A DNA stretch of 64,000 bases from Pragia fontium DSM 5563 = ATCC 49100 (GTDB lineage Bacteria; Pseudomonadota; Gammaproteobacteria; Enterobacterales; Enterobacteriaceae): assembly GCF_900112475.1 (NCBI RefSeq), contig NZ_FOLW01000001.1, positions 682,001 through 746,000 on the forward strand, given 5' to 3'. Under the pieces are notes generated by a model that was given only the letters and a program-made list of their open reading frames with translations, was not told the origin of the DNA and did no database searches. Within the stretch, counting starts at the first letter, position 1; the number at the start of each line of letters is the position of its first letter. Below, piece by piece: positions 33,901 through 43,355 of the stretch. The position numbers were made by a program, and so were the translations under genes.

Positions 33901-35083
33901 GATTGCCGTAAGTGGTCAATATCCCCTGATTAACAACAGTACCGCCATTCGTGGCATATAAACCATAACCTGCCAATGAAGTAATCGCGCCGGTAGCACC
34001 AATTGTTGCAGTAGATCCACTACCATCAGCCTGCATGGCCGCGCGAGTACCGGGAAGAATATATAGTGGATCGTCCGGTGATGATGTTTCCGGAGTACGA
34101 TTAATGGTGTAAGTGCGATTGGTAAAGCTATAAGCCGCTTCATAAGCGTTATTATAGTTCTCTTGAGCAACTGGTCCCTCACCCAACTTACCGTCACGTA
34201 ATTGCTGTATCAGCCAATTATTATAATCTTTTAGTTCGCTAATATTATTGACATGCTTTGTTTGTATTCCGTCGCTAGTTTTCACTGTGAAAGTGCCAGC
34301 ATAATTAGCGGAGGTAATGGTTTGGGTATTTATGGTTCCCCCACCAGCTGCGATACCTGAATTATTTGGTGCCGCCGTAACGGTATTGACTGAATTCCAG
34401 TTAGCCTCACCGTTAGTGACTTTAATATATACGGTATCTTTAACTGAAGAATCGCCAATATCACCACTGACATCAAAATTAAATTGTCCCCCGGTGACAT
34501 TAGCGATTTGCGATTGAATAAACGGCGTAGTCCCTTCAGCTGATGGTTTATAAAACGCAATCTGCCAATTTCCATTAGTATAAGTTTGCTCAATATTATC
34601 GCTATTATAAGTATTGATTGTTGTCATTCCGCCGGTAACTGAATCGACAATCACAATAATATTATTTTTGGCTCCATTTGCCAGGCTAAATAACTCACTA
34701 GGATCATCACCTTTAATCAAGTTATCGCGGTAGCCTTTCACTAAAGACATATAGTAAACCGACGATCCTACCGAGCTACTAAATACTGTGGAGCCTGACA
34801 TATTAGTGATGCCATCACTCACTAAAACACTACCCATCCCATAATTAAAATCATCAGGTTTAATCATTGATTCGATAGTAATATCTACTGCATTTACAGC
34901 CAGACTACCCAGAGTAAACATACCGATAGCAGCACCCGTAAGCACTGCTCGTCCATACAAACCTACTTTTTCTGCTAATGAGTCCATTTTAACCGTACTT
35001 TTTGTTTTCCCCCGACATAATTCGGAAGCAACAACCCATTGGCATAAATGGCTATTCCATATAACTCGATATATTTTATTCAT
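27995..35083 (-). CDS. Giant type V autotransporter with ESPR signal peptide
   Basis: A 2362-residue classical autotransporter. It opens with an extended signal peptide region (MNKIYRVIWNSHLCQWVVAS, then ELCRGKTKS) and a hydrophobic core ending LAVNA near residue 70. After an N-terminal globular-looking part (about 75-330) comes a very long passenger of Gly/Asn/Ser/Thr-rich beta-strand repeats such as VVNQGILT, NNGTGAMNV and SVNTGEYSQTIGAL, the pattern of a beta-helix. A proline/glutamate linker (PTSPLPGEEEGGNKPKPEDN) leads to a 12-strand barrel in the last 277 residues, ending VKYRF with the C-terminal Phe used by the Bam machinery. Cysteines are almost absent from the passenger. I start at ATG 35083 because the ESPR begins there; an ATG two codons earlier is possible, and longer frames run into non-coding A+T-rich DNA. 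Ligand or function unknown; adhesion or biofilm roles are common for the class. TamA/TamB of this window may help its assembly. Confidence 0.93.
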   Translation of the reverse strand: MNKIYRVIWNSHLCQWVVASELCRGKTKSTVKMDSLAEKVGLYGRAVLTGAAIGMFTLGSLAVNAVDITIESMIKPDDFNYGMGSVLVSDGITNMSGSTVFSSSVGSSVYYMSLVKGYRDNLIKGDDPSELFSLANGAKNNIIVIVDSVTGGMTTINTYNSDNIEQTYTNGNWQIAFYKPSAEGTTPFIQSQIANVTGGQFNFDVSGDIGDSSVKDTVYIKVTNGEANWNSVNTVTAAPNNSGIAAGGGTINTQTITSANYAGTFTVKTSDGIQTKHVNNISELKDYNNWLIQQLRDGKLGEGPVAQENYNNAYEAAYSFTNRTYTINRTPETSSPDDPLYILPGTRAAMQADGSGSTATIGATGAITSLAGYGLYATNGGTVVNQGILTTYGNQSTAGMWIESGSSGINNGVRYAGRPSGGSAAEVGTDMVTGLGSTYENTGIVNITGWNYNKLGGGNSHGLFVYAGASATNNGAYNVGTTTQINAGIPIGVVVNGVGSAFTNELRGVMYLGRGQSADLTSAPINRGGADVEQPNGGRLISAGAGATVRNEGSLIIGDLVQNGVAIFAGHAGYMNVVNEGTIDINGHYSQSPDVNYGILSLSSDANSVVNNEGIIRVLGINGVGIQTMSGGLASSSGMIYVSGEMSPSGLRNYGIWSQDAGSKVTLSGTINLSGNGGIAAHARSGGSIAIEGNGQIRFSSGKGHIGFLIYGADASLNNNGTGAMNVSTENSTLFRMEDGADFIRDIEAHSILTASGKNSTAVHVSGFTNTSSGIDVSAFNSGKMTLNLSGLGATGILVAGGAQGKIEPGTIINLTGVGAIAGVADGQKYDLSGAMVGDKVAGLLANSALSAGDSAFGSGTILVAGADLNSSLNNVTGYISRNTALLHNSGNINFTGEKTTGIRVETGSVAENSGNISVDGVAIHVEGQDSRVSNVGGNIVALGGEAAIKVGNGASLNLTGNGLGNIEGRGTAHGVLLASGAKGLIVDGAVINVNAAGATGYGIENQAEISGIQLKDTTINVADGIAVRTAASLAQTNSGTINISGSGTGLAFHDAAGGNITGDLDLSDSANLVINLKGTGGTGVLVNAEDNFTVKTGASVNVVQADGGVALVVKNAAKEVIQSGNLISNSLNQPVVDAGKVSAFTNQGKIFASSNTALVMAFQDAVNTIVTNDTGAEIRGAVALNGGDNQLLLRNGSSLDGKVSLGDGNNFIMLEGSAQVKHVEAGSGNNTFIIKEGGALFDLLDGGIGAGRDELIFDGAAHTVASTAAIKNIEAMKLKNQSRVTISEALVLTDNGDDVGTVDIETDSELAIHPSLAGDFIFKPTLTGGGMLSAELDSTTSAFSLDGTVGSGFSGILRLGTSSFDLSSLNTLGLTQATLQSDLGNITTVGSGIQNIGGFTFNGGKLVFGTIAPGDKVSDNRIETSGTLDVRRAGVVQVTMPTSVINHVPSVNTHNNLMEQDDEMALVNLVTAAGSVIGTGGQLVLQDENGNVISDAQLFDINQNGVVVAEGTYDYQLLTSSNGVDSDGLYIGYGLKELALLGTGSDALILTPNAGATGLAADLRAKLTGDGDLAIEAGNQTVSLSNGGNDYTGSTTVRSGTLLLANNNALGKTDILSIENAASVNTGEYSQTIGALNAAIGSRLTIADGGLLTISDSQRTLGITDGGLIEADTLFGGGGLALKGSALTVNGANNGYSGNVSLTDSSSLLINDVAGLGRIGLITLNGASDILDINLVSASDLTKSLSGLGQVILRNNTDLQLSGDSNGFSGQFNVESNAVLRAAKASALGSAEIVNDGVTHLTANTHWEFINPMTGQGGLIKSGQGNLVINHDLQYTGNTTVESGTLIIGDSLSSSGALSASSQVNVLSNAALAGTGTINGPVDNQGILTSLNALAGYDVDASNLSVGSLNNQGVVQLAGYRIGNTLTVNGNYVGDGTLILNTRLNDDASVTDKLVVTGDTAGHTGVVVNNTGGQGQQTTKGIEVIRIGGVSGGTFRLMNRVVAGAYEYFLFKGDASGSESSWYLRSVSHPTSPLPGEEEGGNKPKPEDNTPVYRPEAGSYISNMAIASTLFNLRLADREGRAENSSMWLRQVGAHTQFHDASGQLKTTSNRYVVQGGGEIFATRLAETDRLGVGVMLGYGRASNHTDARSGYSSKGEIDGYSTGLYATWYQDAQTLNGAYLDSWAQYNWLNGKVNGEQLSTERYDIDGFSASVETGYRYPAYQGVSGDVFITPQAQIIWSGLKADDHTEANGIRVRVNGDDNIQTRLGLKVSRDGFSDQDRNRKLFTTYAEVNWLHNSELTSVVMDGTSVQQSGSRNLYEVKLGAEGRLNDRLNLWANVGHQLGDDSYSDTSVVLGVKYRF

Positions 35084-36232
35084 TTCCATTACTCTACGCA
35101 CAACAATAAATAATGATGAAATTAATAAACTCCACCACACATGGATACAAATTAGAGTGATATCCATATTAAAAAGTAGTTGCCGCACAGACCCTTCATC
35201 AAATTGATATTCTCGATAGAAATCCATTATTTGATAGATAAAAAAGTAAATTTTCTTACTTCCTCTAAAAAAACAAAAATAAAAAAACATAACCACATGA
35301 ATTTAATGAACAATATAATTTTAACAACAACGGAAAATAGTTTATAAAAAGATAATAAAATTAAAGTTTAATTAAAAACAAGTTTTTGTTTATATAAAAT
35401 AAATTTAATAAAAATATAAAATAAAAATATAAATAAAATATTAAATTAAAAAGGAATTATATTAATGAAATCCACCTTATAGAATAAGGAGTTAAAATAA
35501 AAAATAATAATTTACTTATGTAATATAAATTAATTAAATCATCAAGAAAAATAGATAATACCAGTTACAGCACCTATACATATCCACGATACAGAATGGA
35601 TATAACCGTTTCATTTAAGGTTTAGATAAAAACAACAACTTGTATACACCACAAGCACTTAGCCTGCTAAGTAATAGACAGTTTGGGCAAATAACAGCTC
35701 AATAATATTGATAAATCAGCTCAATATAAACAATGTATTAACAATATAGCATTCAAGATCTCTGTTATTTTAGAAAAACCGCTGAAAATCGACACCAAAA
35801 GAGAAATATTTAGTTACAAATGCTTTTCAATAAAAGGCTATCAAATGAAAAACCATAGGGAAATACAATATAAAACCCACTAGTAAATTATAAAGTGTGT
35901 TAAATATAATAGGCTTAAATTATACAGTTGTATCAATCCTATTATTAAAATAACATTCCTCCTTAAATTAATATAATTTATTAAAAATATAATCCATTTA
36001 AAGTTAGCCGAAGACGATAAATAATCAATCTAAATAGCATATTAATAGATAGTAATGATATCCATTCAGCTTCCATAAAAAGTAAATACCCTATTCCCTC
36101 CCATGAAACACTAAAGCAGTACCATTTATCGCTCTTCTCCTATTCCTTTTCCGACAATAAGTCTTATTGATAATATATCTATAAGAGCAATAAATGATTC
36201 GCTAATATCACCCCAAAAGAATGTTATCTAAT
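35084..36232. other. About 1.15 kb of very A+T-rich non-coding DNA
   Basis: This stretch between the autotransporter start and the hfl terminator is dominated by A and T runs with many stops in all frames. It holds the autotransporter promoter. Such long A+T-rich upstream regions of adhesin genes are often bound by H-NS; that is inference. I find no gene, tRNA, insertion sequence or clear operator in it. Confidence 0.6.
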
Positions 36233-36264
36233 AAAAAAACGGCCTCCTATTAAGGAGACCGTTT
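36233..36264 (-). terminator. Terminator of the hfq-hflX-hflK-hflC run
   Basis: On the minus strand, AAAACGGTCTCCT and AGGAGGCCGTTTT arms (one mismatch) are followed by TTTT. It lies 53 bases after the hflC stop. Confidence 0.88.
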
Positions 36265-36316
36265 TATAAAATAGACCAGATTAACTCATCCTGACCTATT
36301 ACATTCGTTTGAGAAC

Positions 36317-37321
36317 TTACTGCTTCAGCCCAACAGATGGCGACTTCATATAACGGAAGAATTCACTATCCGGACGAAGTACCATCACATCGTTGCCGCC
36401 ACTAAAGCTGGTTTCATATGCCCGTAAACTACGAATGAAGGCATAAAAATCAGGATTCTGGCTGAATGCATCGGCAAACAGCTTAGCCGCTGTCGCATCA
36501 CCGGTACCTCGGGTCATACGCGCTTCACGCTCTGCTTCTGCGATAGTCTTAGTAACACGATAGTCAGCCAAGGCACGAATTTTTTCAGCTTCTTCCTGAC
36601 CCTGTGAACGATGACGACGAGCTACCGCTTCACGTTCTGCACGCATACGCTGATAAATCGCATCAGAAACCTCAGTTGGCAGGTTAATCTGCTTAATCCG
36701 CACGTCGATAACTTGAATGCCCAGCTCAGCCATGCTGTTAGCGTTAACTAAAGGCAGTTTGTTATCAACCGGCAACGTATCTGCCGCTGGAGCTGTATCA
36801 GTATTCGCTGCTTCAACCGCTGGAGTTTCAGATGGCTTATCCTGATAACCATTGTTCAATGCATTACGAACGTCCTGCATTAACTGACCACGGGAGTCAG
36901 TCACTAAATCTTTAATATCACGCTGACCAATCTCAGAACGCAGGCGGTCACTCAGTTTACTATTTAAAATACGTTCCGCATTGGCACGATTACCATCACC
37001 CGTTGCCAGGTAATAACGACTAAAGTCAGTAATCTTCCACTTCACGTAAGAGTCAACAATCAGGTCTTTAGTCTCTTTGGTAACAAAGCGGTCAGCCTGA
37101 TTATTCATAGTTTGAATACGTGCATCCAACAGTTTTACCGAATCAATTAATGGCATTTTGAAATGCAGACCCGGTTCATAAACTTTCGGATTATCTTGTG
37201 AATCACGTAACACTTTACCGAAACGTAATACAATCCCGCGGCTTCCTTCTTCCACAACAAACAGGGAAGTAAAAATACCTACGACGACAATAACAATAAT
37301 AGGAATAAGTAATTTACGCAT
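36317..37321 (-). CDS. hflC: FtsH modulator HflC
   Basis: A 334-residue SPFH-family protein that forms a periplasmic-facing cage with HflK around the FtsH protease and tunes its action on membrane proteins. One N-terminal transmembrane helix (about residues 5-22) precedes FVVEEGSRGIVLRFGKV, the SPFH domain and a long coiled-coil rich in Arg/Glu/Ala (RMRAEREAVARRHRSQGQEE). A Pro/Ala/Thr-rich insertion (about residues 163-190) sits inside the SPFH-coil junction. Start six bases after the hflK stop. Confidence 0.97.
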   Translation of the reverse strand: MRKLLIPIIVIVVVGIFTSLFVVEEGSRGIVLRFGKVLRDSQDNPKVYEPGLHFKMPLIDSVKLLDARIQTMNNQADRFVTKETKDLIVDSYVKWKITDFSRYYLATGDGNRANAERILNSKLSDRLRSEIGQRDIKDLVTDSRGQLMQDVRNALNNGYQDKPSETPAVEAANTDTAPAADTLPVDNKLPLVNANSMAELGIQVIDVRIKQINLPTEVSDAIYQRMRAEREAVARRHRSQGQEEAEKIRALADYRVTKTIAEAEREARMTRGTGDATAAKLFADAFSQNPDFYAFIRSLRAYETSFSGGNDVMVLRPDSEFFRYMKSPSVGLKQ

Positions 37322-37327
37322 CAGTGA

Positions 37328-38617
37328 TTATCCTCTTCCTAAGCCGATAGAACTAAGGCGGTCATTGTAAGCATCAGTACGCTCTTTCGTAACTTTATTA
37401 CTGCTTTGTGATGCCGTTGAGCGTCTTGTGGTATCAGGCTTACTATTCGTCACCATAGGAGACGGAGATGAAGACTGAGACGTCGCTGTCGGGATTTCAG
37501 TACTAGCCTGAGGTGCCGCAGCAGGTAATACGGTTGATGACTTACCACGCATCAATTGATCCAGTGGCAGAACCATCAGGTTATTACTCTTATCGTCCAC
37601 CAGAACTTTATTGGTTTTACCCAATACTTTTTCCATGGTTTCAATATAAAGACGTTCACGGGTAATATCCGGTGCCGCTTTATATTCAGGTAATAACTTG
37701 GCAAAACGTGAAACCTCACCCTCTGCTTCTAACACAGTACGGGCTTCATACGCTTTAGCATCTTCAATCAGACGTTGAGCTTTACCATTAGCAATCGGCT
37801 GAGCAGCGTTCGCATAAGCTTCCGCTTCACGGATATAGCGCTGCTCATCTTCCCGCGCGTTAATCACGTCATCAAATGCCGCCTTAACTTCTTCAGGCGG
37901 TCGAGCTGCCTGGAAGTTAACGTCTAATACTTTCAGTCCCATATCATAAATCTGAATGGTTTTTTCAAGCTCTTGCTTGGTATCGTCACGAACGATAGTA
38001 CGACCCTGAGTCAAAATACGATCCATGGTGTACTTACCAATCACCGAGCGCAAAGCGCTATCCGTAGCCTGACTTAAGCTGTCATCCGCGTTAGTTACGC
38101 GATACAGATATTTAATCGGATCGGAAACCTGATACTGCACGTTCATTTCAGCACGTACCACGTTTTCATCGGACGTTAGCATAATGCCTGATGCAGCCAG
38201 ACCGCGTACCGCTTTGGTATTAACCGGTCTAACCGAATCAATAAAGGTTGGTTTCCAGTTCAAACCAGGCCCAACCATCTGAGGTTGAACCTGCCCAAAG
38301 CGTGTAATAACGCCCAGTTCACCTTCTTTAATAGTATAGAAACCACTGGCAGCCCAAATCACCACCAGTGCAACAGCAATGATACCAAACACGCGGCCAC
38401 CCATCGCTGGGGCACCACTACTATTACCACCGTTGCCACCGCTACCAGCTTTACCCAATAGTCCGGTTAATTTACTAAAGATATTATCCAGATTCAGCGA
38501 CTGCTGGCCGCGACCTTTATTAGGTCCACCGCTGTTATTACCCCCGGGGTTGTTATTGTTGCCACTCCCCCACGGATCGCGGTCTTGGCCATTATTACCG
38601 GGCTGATTCCACGCCAT
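37328..38617 (-). CDS. hflK: FtsH modulator HflK
   Basis: A 429-residue partner of HflC. A Gly/Asn-rich cytoplasmic N-terminus (MAWNQPGNNGQDRDPWGSGN, then NNNPGGNNSGG) precedes one transmembrane helix (about residues 75-95), the SPFH domain opening FYTIKEGELGVITRFGQV, and a long coil. The Ser/Thr/Pro-rich C-terminal tail (about 365-429) is typical. Together with HflC it limits FtsH degradation of SecY and of lambda CII; that is known from E. coli. Downstream of hflX with a 58-base gap. Confidence 0.97.
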   Translation of the reverse strand: MAWNQPGNNGQDRDPWGSGNNNNPGGNNSGGPNKGRGQQSLNLDNIFSKLTGLLGKAGSGGNGGNSSGAPAMGGRVFGIIAVALVVIWAASGFYTIKEGELGVITRFGQVQPQMVGPGLNWKPTFIDSVRPVNTKAVRGLAASGIMLTSDENVVRAEMNVQYQVSDPIKYLYRVTNADDSLSQATDSALRSVIGKYTMDRILTQGRTIVRDDTKQELEKTIQIYDMGLKVLDVNFQAARPPEEVKAAFDDVINAREDEQRYIREAEAYANAAQPIANGKAQRLIEDAKAYEARTVLEAEGEVSRFAKLLPEYKAAPDITRERLYIETMEKVLGKTNKVLVDDKSNNLMVLPLDQLMRGKSSTVLPAAAPQASTEIPTATSQSSSPSPMVTNSKPDTTRRSTASQSSNKVTKERTDAYNDRLSSIGLGRG

Positions 38618-38675
38618 GTTTTAGCTCCACTCATATTTACGATCGTTTTATCGGGCACAATCTAACAGGTCTTAT

Positions 38676-39962
38676 TTAAACGATGAAGTTTTCCAAAGCC
38701 TGCTCTTGTTTACAGAGGCGACGCCAATCAACGATTGGCATCCTAATTACCAAACCGATGCTTCCATCCTCTTCAATCCACTCTCTGGTAATGGCCTGAA
38801 GCTGATAAAATCGACTGCGCAACCGCCCTTCAGCTACGGGTAACTTCAGTTCATATTGTGCAATTTCACCGGAAAGACGTTCCGTTAACGCACGGAACAA
38901 CAAATCAACACCATCCCCAGACTCAGCCGATAGCCAAACCCTGAACGGTAAATTATTTTCATCGCGATCGATACGCGGAGCAAAATCCTCCAGCATATCA
39001 ATCTTATTCATGACTAACAGAACAGGTATTTCATCGGCTTCAATTTCAGCTAAAACATCGTTAACCGCTGCAATATTTTCATCAATTCGACCATCAGCCG
39101 CGTCAACAATGTGCAATAGTAAAGATGCCTGCCGAGTTTCCTGTAATGTTGCTTTAAACGCTGCCACTAAATCATGAGGCAAATGGCGAATAAAGCCCAC
39201 GGTATCTGCCAACACGGTTACGCCAACATCTTCTACATCAATACGGCGCAGCGTTGGATCAAGCGTAGCAAATAGCTGATCTGCAGCATAAACACCGGCG
39301 GTAGTGATGCAATTGAATAGGGTTGATTTCCCTGCGTTGGTATACCCTACCAGCGAAACAGTAGGAATATCGGCCCGCATACGGGCGCGTCTTCCTTGTT
39401 CACGCTGCTTTTCAACTTTTTCCAGCCGCCCCAGAATCTGACGAATTCGATCCCGTAGCAGGCGTCGGTCAGTTTCCAGCTGAGTTTCACCAGGGCCACG
39501 CAAACCTATCCCGCCTTTTTGACGCTCAAGGTGAGTCCATCCCCGCACTAAACGGGTAGCCAGATGGCGAAGCTGAGCCAGCTCAACCTGTAATTTACCT
39601 TCATGAGTTCTTGCTCGTTGAGCAAAAATATCGAGGATTAACCCGGTTCTATCGATCACTCGACACTCACAAAGTCGCTCAAGATTACGCTCTTGAGCAG
39701 GAGAGAGTGAATGGTTAAACAACACCACCGTCGCACCCGTGGCGTGTACGGCATCAGCAATTTCCTGAGCCTTACCTTCACCAACAAAGTACTTGGCATG
39801 TGGTGCCTTACGACTGCCGGTTACAACCAGCAGCGTTTCCACTCCCGCAGAAGAAACCAGAGACTCAAACTCTCTGAGATCTTCTGTATCTTTTTCTTGA
39901 GAGAAGTAAACATGCACCAGTACCGCCTGCTCTCCGGCATCATATCGGTCAAACAAGTGCAT
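38676..39962 (-). CDS. hflX: Ribosome-splitting GTPase HflX
   Basis: A 428-residue GTPase that binds 50S subunits and splits stalled 70S ribosomes, notably after heat. N-terminal HflX domain (opening [20 protein letters not shown]) with a glycine-rich helical linker ([20 protein letters not shown]), then the G domain: G1 [17 protein letters not shown]3 DTVGFI, G4 NKID, and a C-terminal domain. The GAGGAG ribosome site precedes the ATG. It lies 29 bases after hfq. Confidence 0.97.
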   Translation of the reverse strand: MHLFDRYDAGEQAVLVHVYFSQEKDTEDLREFESLVSSAGVETLLVVTGSRKAPHAKYFVGEGKAQEIADAVHATGATVVLFNHSLSPAQERNLERLCECRVIDRTGLILDIFAQRARTHEGKLQVELAQLRHLATRLVRGWTHLERQKGGIGLRGPGETQLETDRRLLRDRIRQILGRLEKVEKQREQGRRARMRADIPTVSLVGYTNAGKSTLFNCITTAGVYAADQLFATLDPTLRRIDVEDVGVTVLADTVGFIRHLPHDLVAAFKATLQETRQASLLLHIVDAADGRIDENIAAVNDVLAEIEADEIPVLLVMNKIDMLEDFAPRIDRDENNLPFRVWLSAESGDGVDLLFRALTERLSGEIAQYELKLPVAEGRLRSRFYQLQAITREWIEEDGSIGLVIRMPIVDWRRLCKQEQALENFIV

Positions 39963-39991
39963 GGCTCCTCAAAAGCAAATAACGCAATAAT

Positions 39992-40288
39992 CTATTCAGA
40001 TACATCATCTTCCTGTTGTGACTGCGTACCGCCCTGATAATTACCAACGTTACCAGCACCAGCAGGCGCATTGCTGTGATGAGATACAGGACGAGAAGGT
40101 ACTACGGTAGAGATCGCGTGTTTATACACCATTTGACTCACCGTATTTTTCAACAGAATAACGAACTGGTCAAAAGACTCAATTTGGCCTTGTAACTTAA
40201 TACCGTTCACCAGATAAATAGAAACCGGTACTCTTTCACGCCGCAGTGCGTTTAAAAACGGGTCTTGTAAAGATTGCCCCTTAGCCAT
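39992..40288 (-). CDS. hfq: RNA chaperone Hfq
   Basis: A 98-residue hexameric Sm-like protein that pairs small RNAs with mRNAs. The Sm1 motif ([22 protein letters not shown]) and Sm2 motif ([11 protein letters not shown]) are as in E. coli, followed by a Gly/Asn/Gln-rich disordered tail with an acidic end (QQEDDVSE) known to help release RNA. Between miaA and hflX, as in E. coli; the 143-base gap upstream may hold extra promoters. Confidence 0.98.
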   Translation of the reverse strand: MAKGQSLQDPFLNALRRERVPVSIYLVNGIKLQGQIESFDQFVILLKNTVSQMVYKHAISTVVPSRPVSHHSNAPAGAGNVGNYQGGTQSQQEDDVSE

Positions 40289-40431
40289 TTTTCTTTTCCT
40301 TATATATTGTTGTCTGTTACCAAGAGCCAGTGGCCCTAAAAGAAACTGCGCAAAATCGATATATTACGTACCCAACAAAGCCATTAAGTACATTAAAGTA
40401 TAGAACGTATTAATTGTACACAATCATAAGT

Positions 40432-41358
40432 CTATACACTAATGGCATCTGTAACTCTTTCCAGCCCTTGCTGCAGTTGTTCGCTATCCAACCAATTTAC
40501 TTCTGACCAACTACGTAACCAAGTCATTTGACGCTTAGAAAGCTGACGAGTTGCGCAAATTCCCCGATAAACCATTTCACTATGGTCTATCTCTCCCTGC
40601 AGGTACATCCACATTTGCCGATAACCCACGCAACGAATTGACGGCAAATCCGTATGTAAATCACCACGAGCCATCAAAGCCTTAACTTCATCTTCAAAAC
40701 CCGCAGCTATCATTTGATGAAAACGCGCTTCAATCCGTTGATGTAGCAACTCACGAGAAGAAGGCGCTATCGCAAACTGATGTACACGATATGGTAACGC
40801 TTCACCAGCTATTTGTGTTAGTTCTGTTAAAGTTTTACCTGAAATGTAAAAAACTTCCAGTGCTCTGCTCAATCGTTGTGGATCATTTTGATGAATTCTG
40901 GCCGCCGCAACGGGATCTATCTGCAATAATTGTTGATGCAACGCTCCCCACCCTAATCGGGCAGCGTCTTGCTCAATGCGCTCACGCACCGCAGGATCGG
41001 CAGAAGGTAGCGGAGACAAGCCTTCTAATAACGCCTTAAAGTAAAGCATGGTTCCACCAACTAAAAGAGGAATACGCCCGGCAGCAACAATGTCAGCCAT
41101 CTCTTTTAAAGCATCATGACGAAATTCAGCGGCAGAGTACGCCTCCAACGGATCGCGTATATCAATTAACCGATGCGGCGTTGCCAATAATTCTTCCGCC
41201 GTCGGTTTAGCCGTACCAATATCCATACCTCGATATATCAAGGCGGAGTCAACACTCACCACCTCAACGGGTAAATGTTGGTACAGCTCTGCTGCCAATG
41301 CCGTTTTGCCGGACGCCGTTGGCCCCATTAAAAAAATCGCGGTCGGTAATTTATTCAT
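40432..41358 (-). CDS. miaA: tRNA dimethylallyltransferase MiaA
   Basis: Adds a dimethylallyl group to A37 of tRNAs reading UNN codons, the first step to ms2i6A. 308 residues with the P-loop [13 protein letters not shown] (about 10-22), [17 protein letters not shown] (substrate tRNA contact), and [12 protein letters not shown] (about 236-247). The ATG overlaps the mutL stop by eight bases, so they are coupled. Long 3' distance to hfq (143 bases). Confidence 0.97.
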   Translation of the reverse strand: MNKLPTAIFLMGPTASGKTALAAELYQHLPVEVVSVDSALIYRGMDIGTAKPTAEELLATPHRLIDIRDPLEAYSAAEFRHDALKEMADIVAAGRIPLLVGGTMLYFKALLEGLSPLPSADPAVRERIEQDAARLGWGALHQQLLQIDPVAAARIHQNDPQRLSRALEVFYISGKTLTELTQIAGEALPYRVHQFAIAPSSRELLHQRIEARFHQMIAAGFEDEVKALMARGDLHTDLPSIRCVGYRQMWMYLQGEIDHSEMVYRGICATRQLSKRQMTWLRSWSEVNWLDSEQLQQGLERVTDAISV

Positions 41359-43330
41359 GTGTTAATGCGGCCTGTGCCGGCTGTAAATCAATAAGTTGCA
41401 ACATATCTGACGGTGGATTCATAATCAAGTTAGGGCACAACCGTTCAAGGTCTGCCAACAACTGAATGGCCTGAGCCTGAGTCCACTGAGTATTCTCGCT
41501 AGCCAACCGTCCGGCCAGCCAACCCGCAATCATCGCGCTATCCATCACGTCATTCTCACCCAAATATCTCAGCAGAGCCGGTAGCAACTGCTGCAGATTT
41601 TGCTGACGTAACGGTAAGGGCACGCCGTGAACTTGAATTCGGTTGCGATCGACGGAAATATTAATGCCAAAATGACTCAACAAATCTTTATGGTTAGCCA
41701 TTCCCTTTTTCTCTTTCTCCCCCAGCGTTAACACCAGCGGAATAAGTAAAGGTTGAGGCTTAAGAGGTTCTGCAACCGGTAACAGCTGAACCTGACGCAA
41801 GTAGTGCTCCGCTATCGGTAAAGCCAGCAGCATTAGCGAAGATCCCCGTTCCATAATGGCGTAGCTTGCCTGCCAGATAGACAATACCCGCCCCAAACTC
41901 TGCGCCGCTGACTTATCCAGTAATGAGGCTGGGGCCGGTGAAACAGAGGCTGGGCGATGGGGAAAAATAGCCGCTTTAACCGGCGCATCTCCCTCTGACG
42001 GCGATACTGTCTTTTCTGGAAAAAGCGTCGGTTTGCTGGATGTTACATGCGCTGACGAAGACGCCTCTTCGGTTGGTATATCCGTTTCCAGCAAGCGGCG
42101 ATATACATCGTTCTCTCGGGCAATCAAGGTAGGAGAACGTGATGCAGGAGGTGCATACGCTTCGGCACCACGACTTCCCATGCCCGGTTTTTTATCGGTT
42201 ACGTTATGAGTTTCACTGCGGGCTGGCTGGTTATAACGGTTTTCACCTGCTGCCGGGCGATTTTCAGGACGCCAGCTCGACTCTATTGCCGTATCTGAGG
42301 ATGTTTTTTCATCCAGCGGCAACGCAGGGGCACCAGCCTGCTGTAATACTGTCACCACCGCCTGATAAATAAAATCGTGAACCAGTCGAGATTGATGAAA
42401 CCTGACCTCATGTTTGGCCGGATGCACATTAACATCCACCTGATGAGGGTCTACTTCCAGATACAGTACATAGGCTGGCGTCTGATCTTCCGCCAACTGA
42501 GTCTGATAAGCCTGACGAATGGCATGATTAAGCAGGCGGTCGCGCATCATACGTCCATTCACATAGCAATACTGCATATCGGTCAACGTGCGTGCTCCAA
42601 CCGGATCGGCAACCCAACCTTCAATTTTAAGATCGCCGTGCTGCCAAGAAATGGATAACGCATGCTGTAAAAATGCGGTGCCGCAGATACTACCCAACCG
42701 GCGTTCACGCGGTTCATTTTCTTTAATCGCTCGATATTGGCGCACCAATTTACCGTTATGTTGCAAATTAATGCTGACATCAAAGCGAGCAAGAGCAATA
42801 CGGCGGATAATTTCGTCAATATGGGCGAATTCGGTTTTCTCAGTGCGTAAAAATTTACGGCGAGCCGGAGTATTGTAAAACAGATCCAGCACTTCCAGCG
42901 TAGTACCCACTGGATGAGCGGCAGGTTTAATGCTAACGTCCATATCCCGGCCTTCAGCATACGCCTGCCAGGCTTCATTTTGCTGCGCCGTGCGCGAAGT
43001 TAACGTCAGACGAGAGACCGAGCTAATACTGGCTAACGCCTCACCACGGAAACCAAGGCTAATAATCGCCTCTAGATCGTCAAGCGTTGCTATTTTGCTG
43101 GTAGCATGACGGGCTAATGCCAGAGAAAGTTCATCTTTATTGATACCGCAGCCATTGTCGCGAATACGGATTAACTTGGCTCCGCCTTTTTCGATATCAA
43201 TATCAATACGAGTTGCGCCTGCATCCAGACTATTCTCCACCAGCTCCTTTACCACGGATGCGGGCCGTTCGACCACTTCTCCGGCGGCAATTTGGTTGGC
43301 TAGCTGTGGTGGCAATACCTGAATCGGCAT
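41351..43330 (-). CDS. mutL: DNA mismatch repair protein MutL
   Basis: A 659-residue GHKL ATPase that links MutS recognition to MutH and UvrD. N-terminal ATPase with [18 protein letters not shown] (motif I), DNGCGI (motif II) and [10 protein letters not shown] (motif III). The C-terminal dimerisation domain starts near residue 470 ([16 protein letters not shown]); the linker (about 340-465) is Pro/Ser/Ala-rich. No QxHAxxRxxYE-type endonuclease motif is seen, as expected where MutH and Dam methylation are used. AGGAG precedes the ATG. Confidence 0.97.
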   Translation of the reverse strand: MPIQVLPPQLANQIAAGEVVERPASVVKELVENSLDAGATRIDIDIEKGGAKLIRIRDNGCGINKDELSLALARHATSKIATLDDLEAIISLGFRGEALASISSVSRLTLTSRTAQQNEAWQAYAEGRDMDVSIKPAAHPVGTTLEVLDLFYNTPARRKFLRTEKTEFAHIDEIIRRIALARFDVSINLQHNGKLVRQYRAIKENEPRERRLGSICGTAFLQHALSISWQHGDLKIEGWVADPVGARTLTDMQYCYVNGRMMRDRLLNHAIRQAYQTQLAEDQTPAYVLYLEVDPHQVDVNVHPAKHEVRFHQSRLVHDFIYQAVVTVLQQAGAPALPLDEKTSSDTAIESSWRPENRPAAGENRYNQPARSETHNVTDKKPGMGSRGAEAYAPPASRSPTLIARENDVYRRLLETDIPTEEASSSAHVTSSKPTLFPEKTVSPSEGDAPVKAAIFPHRPASVSPAPASLLDKSAAQSLGRVLSIWQASYAIMERGSSLMLLALPIAEHYLRQVQLLPVAEPLKPQPLLIPLVLTLGEKEKKGMANHKDLLSHFGINISVDRNRIQVHGVPLPLRQQNLQQLLPALLRYLGENDVMDSAMIAGWLAGRLASENTQWTQAQAIQLLADLERLCPNLIMNPPSDMLQLIDLQPAQAALTHE

Positions 43331-43355
43331 GAAAACTCCTGGTATAATCCCATAC

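Noticed and set aside
28800-34000. Repeated short motifs in the autotransporter gene as a CRISPR or tandem DNA repeat
   Set aside because: They are protein-level beta-strand repeats with diverged DNA and irregular spacing; no array of direct repeats and spacers exists anywhere in the window.
35084-35296. 71-codon upstream extension of the autotransporter frame
   Set aside because: The ESPR signal peptide begins at 35,083, and the extension is A+T-rich sequence without a ribosome site or signal features.
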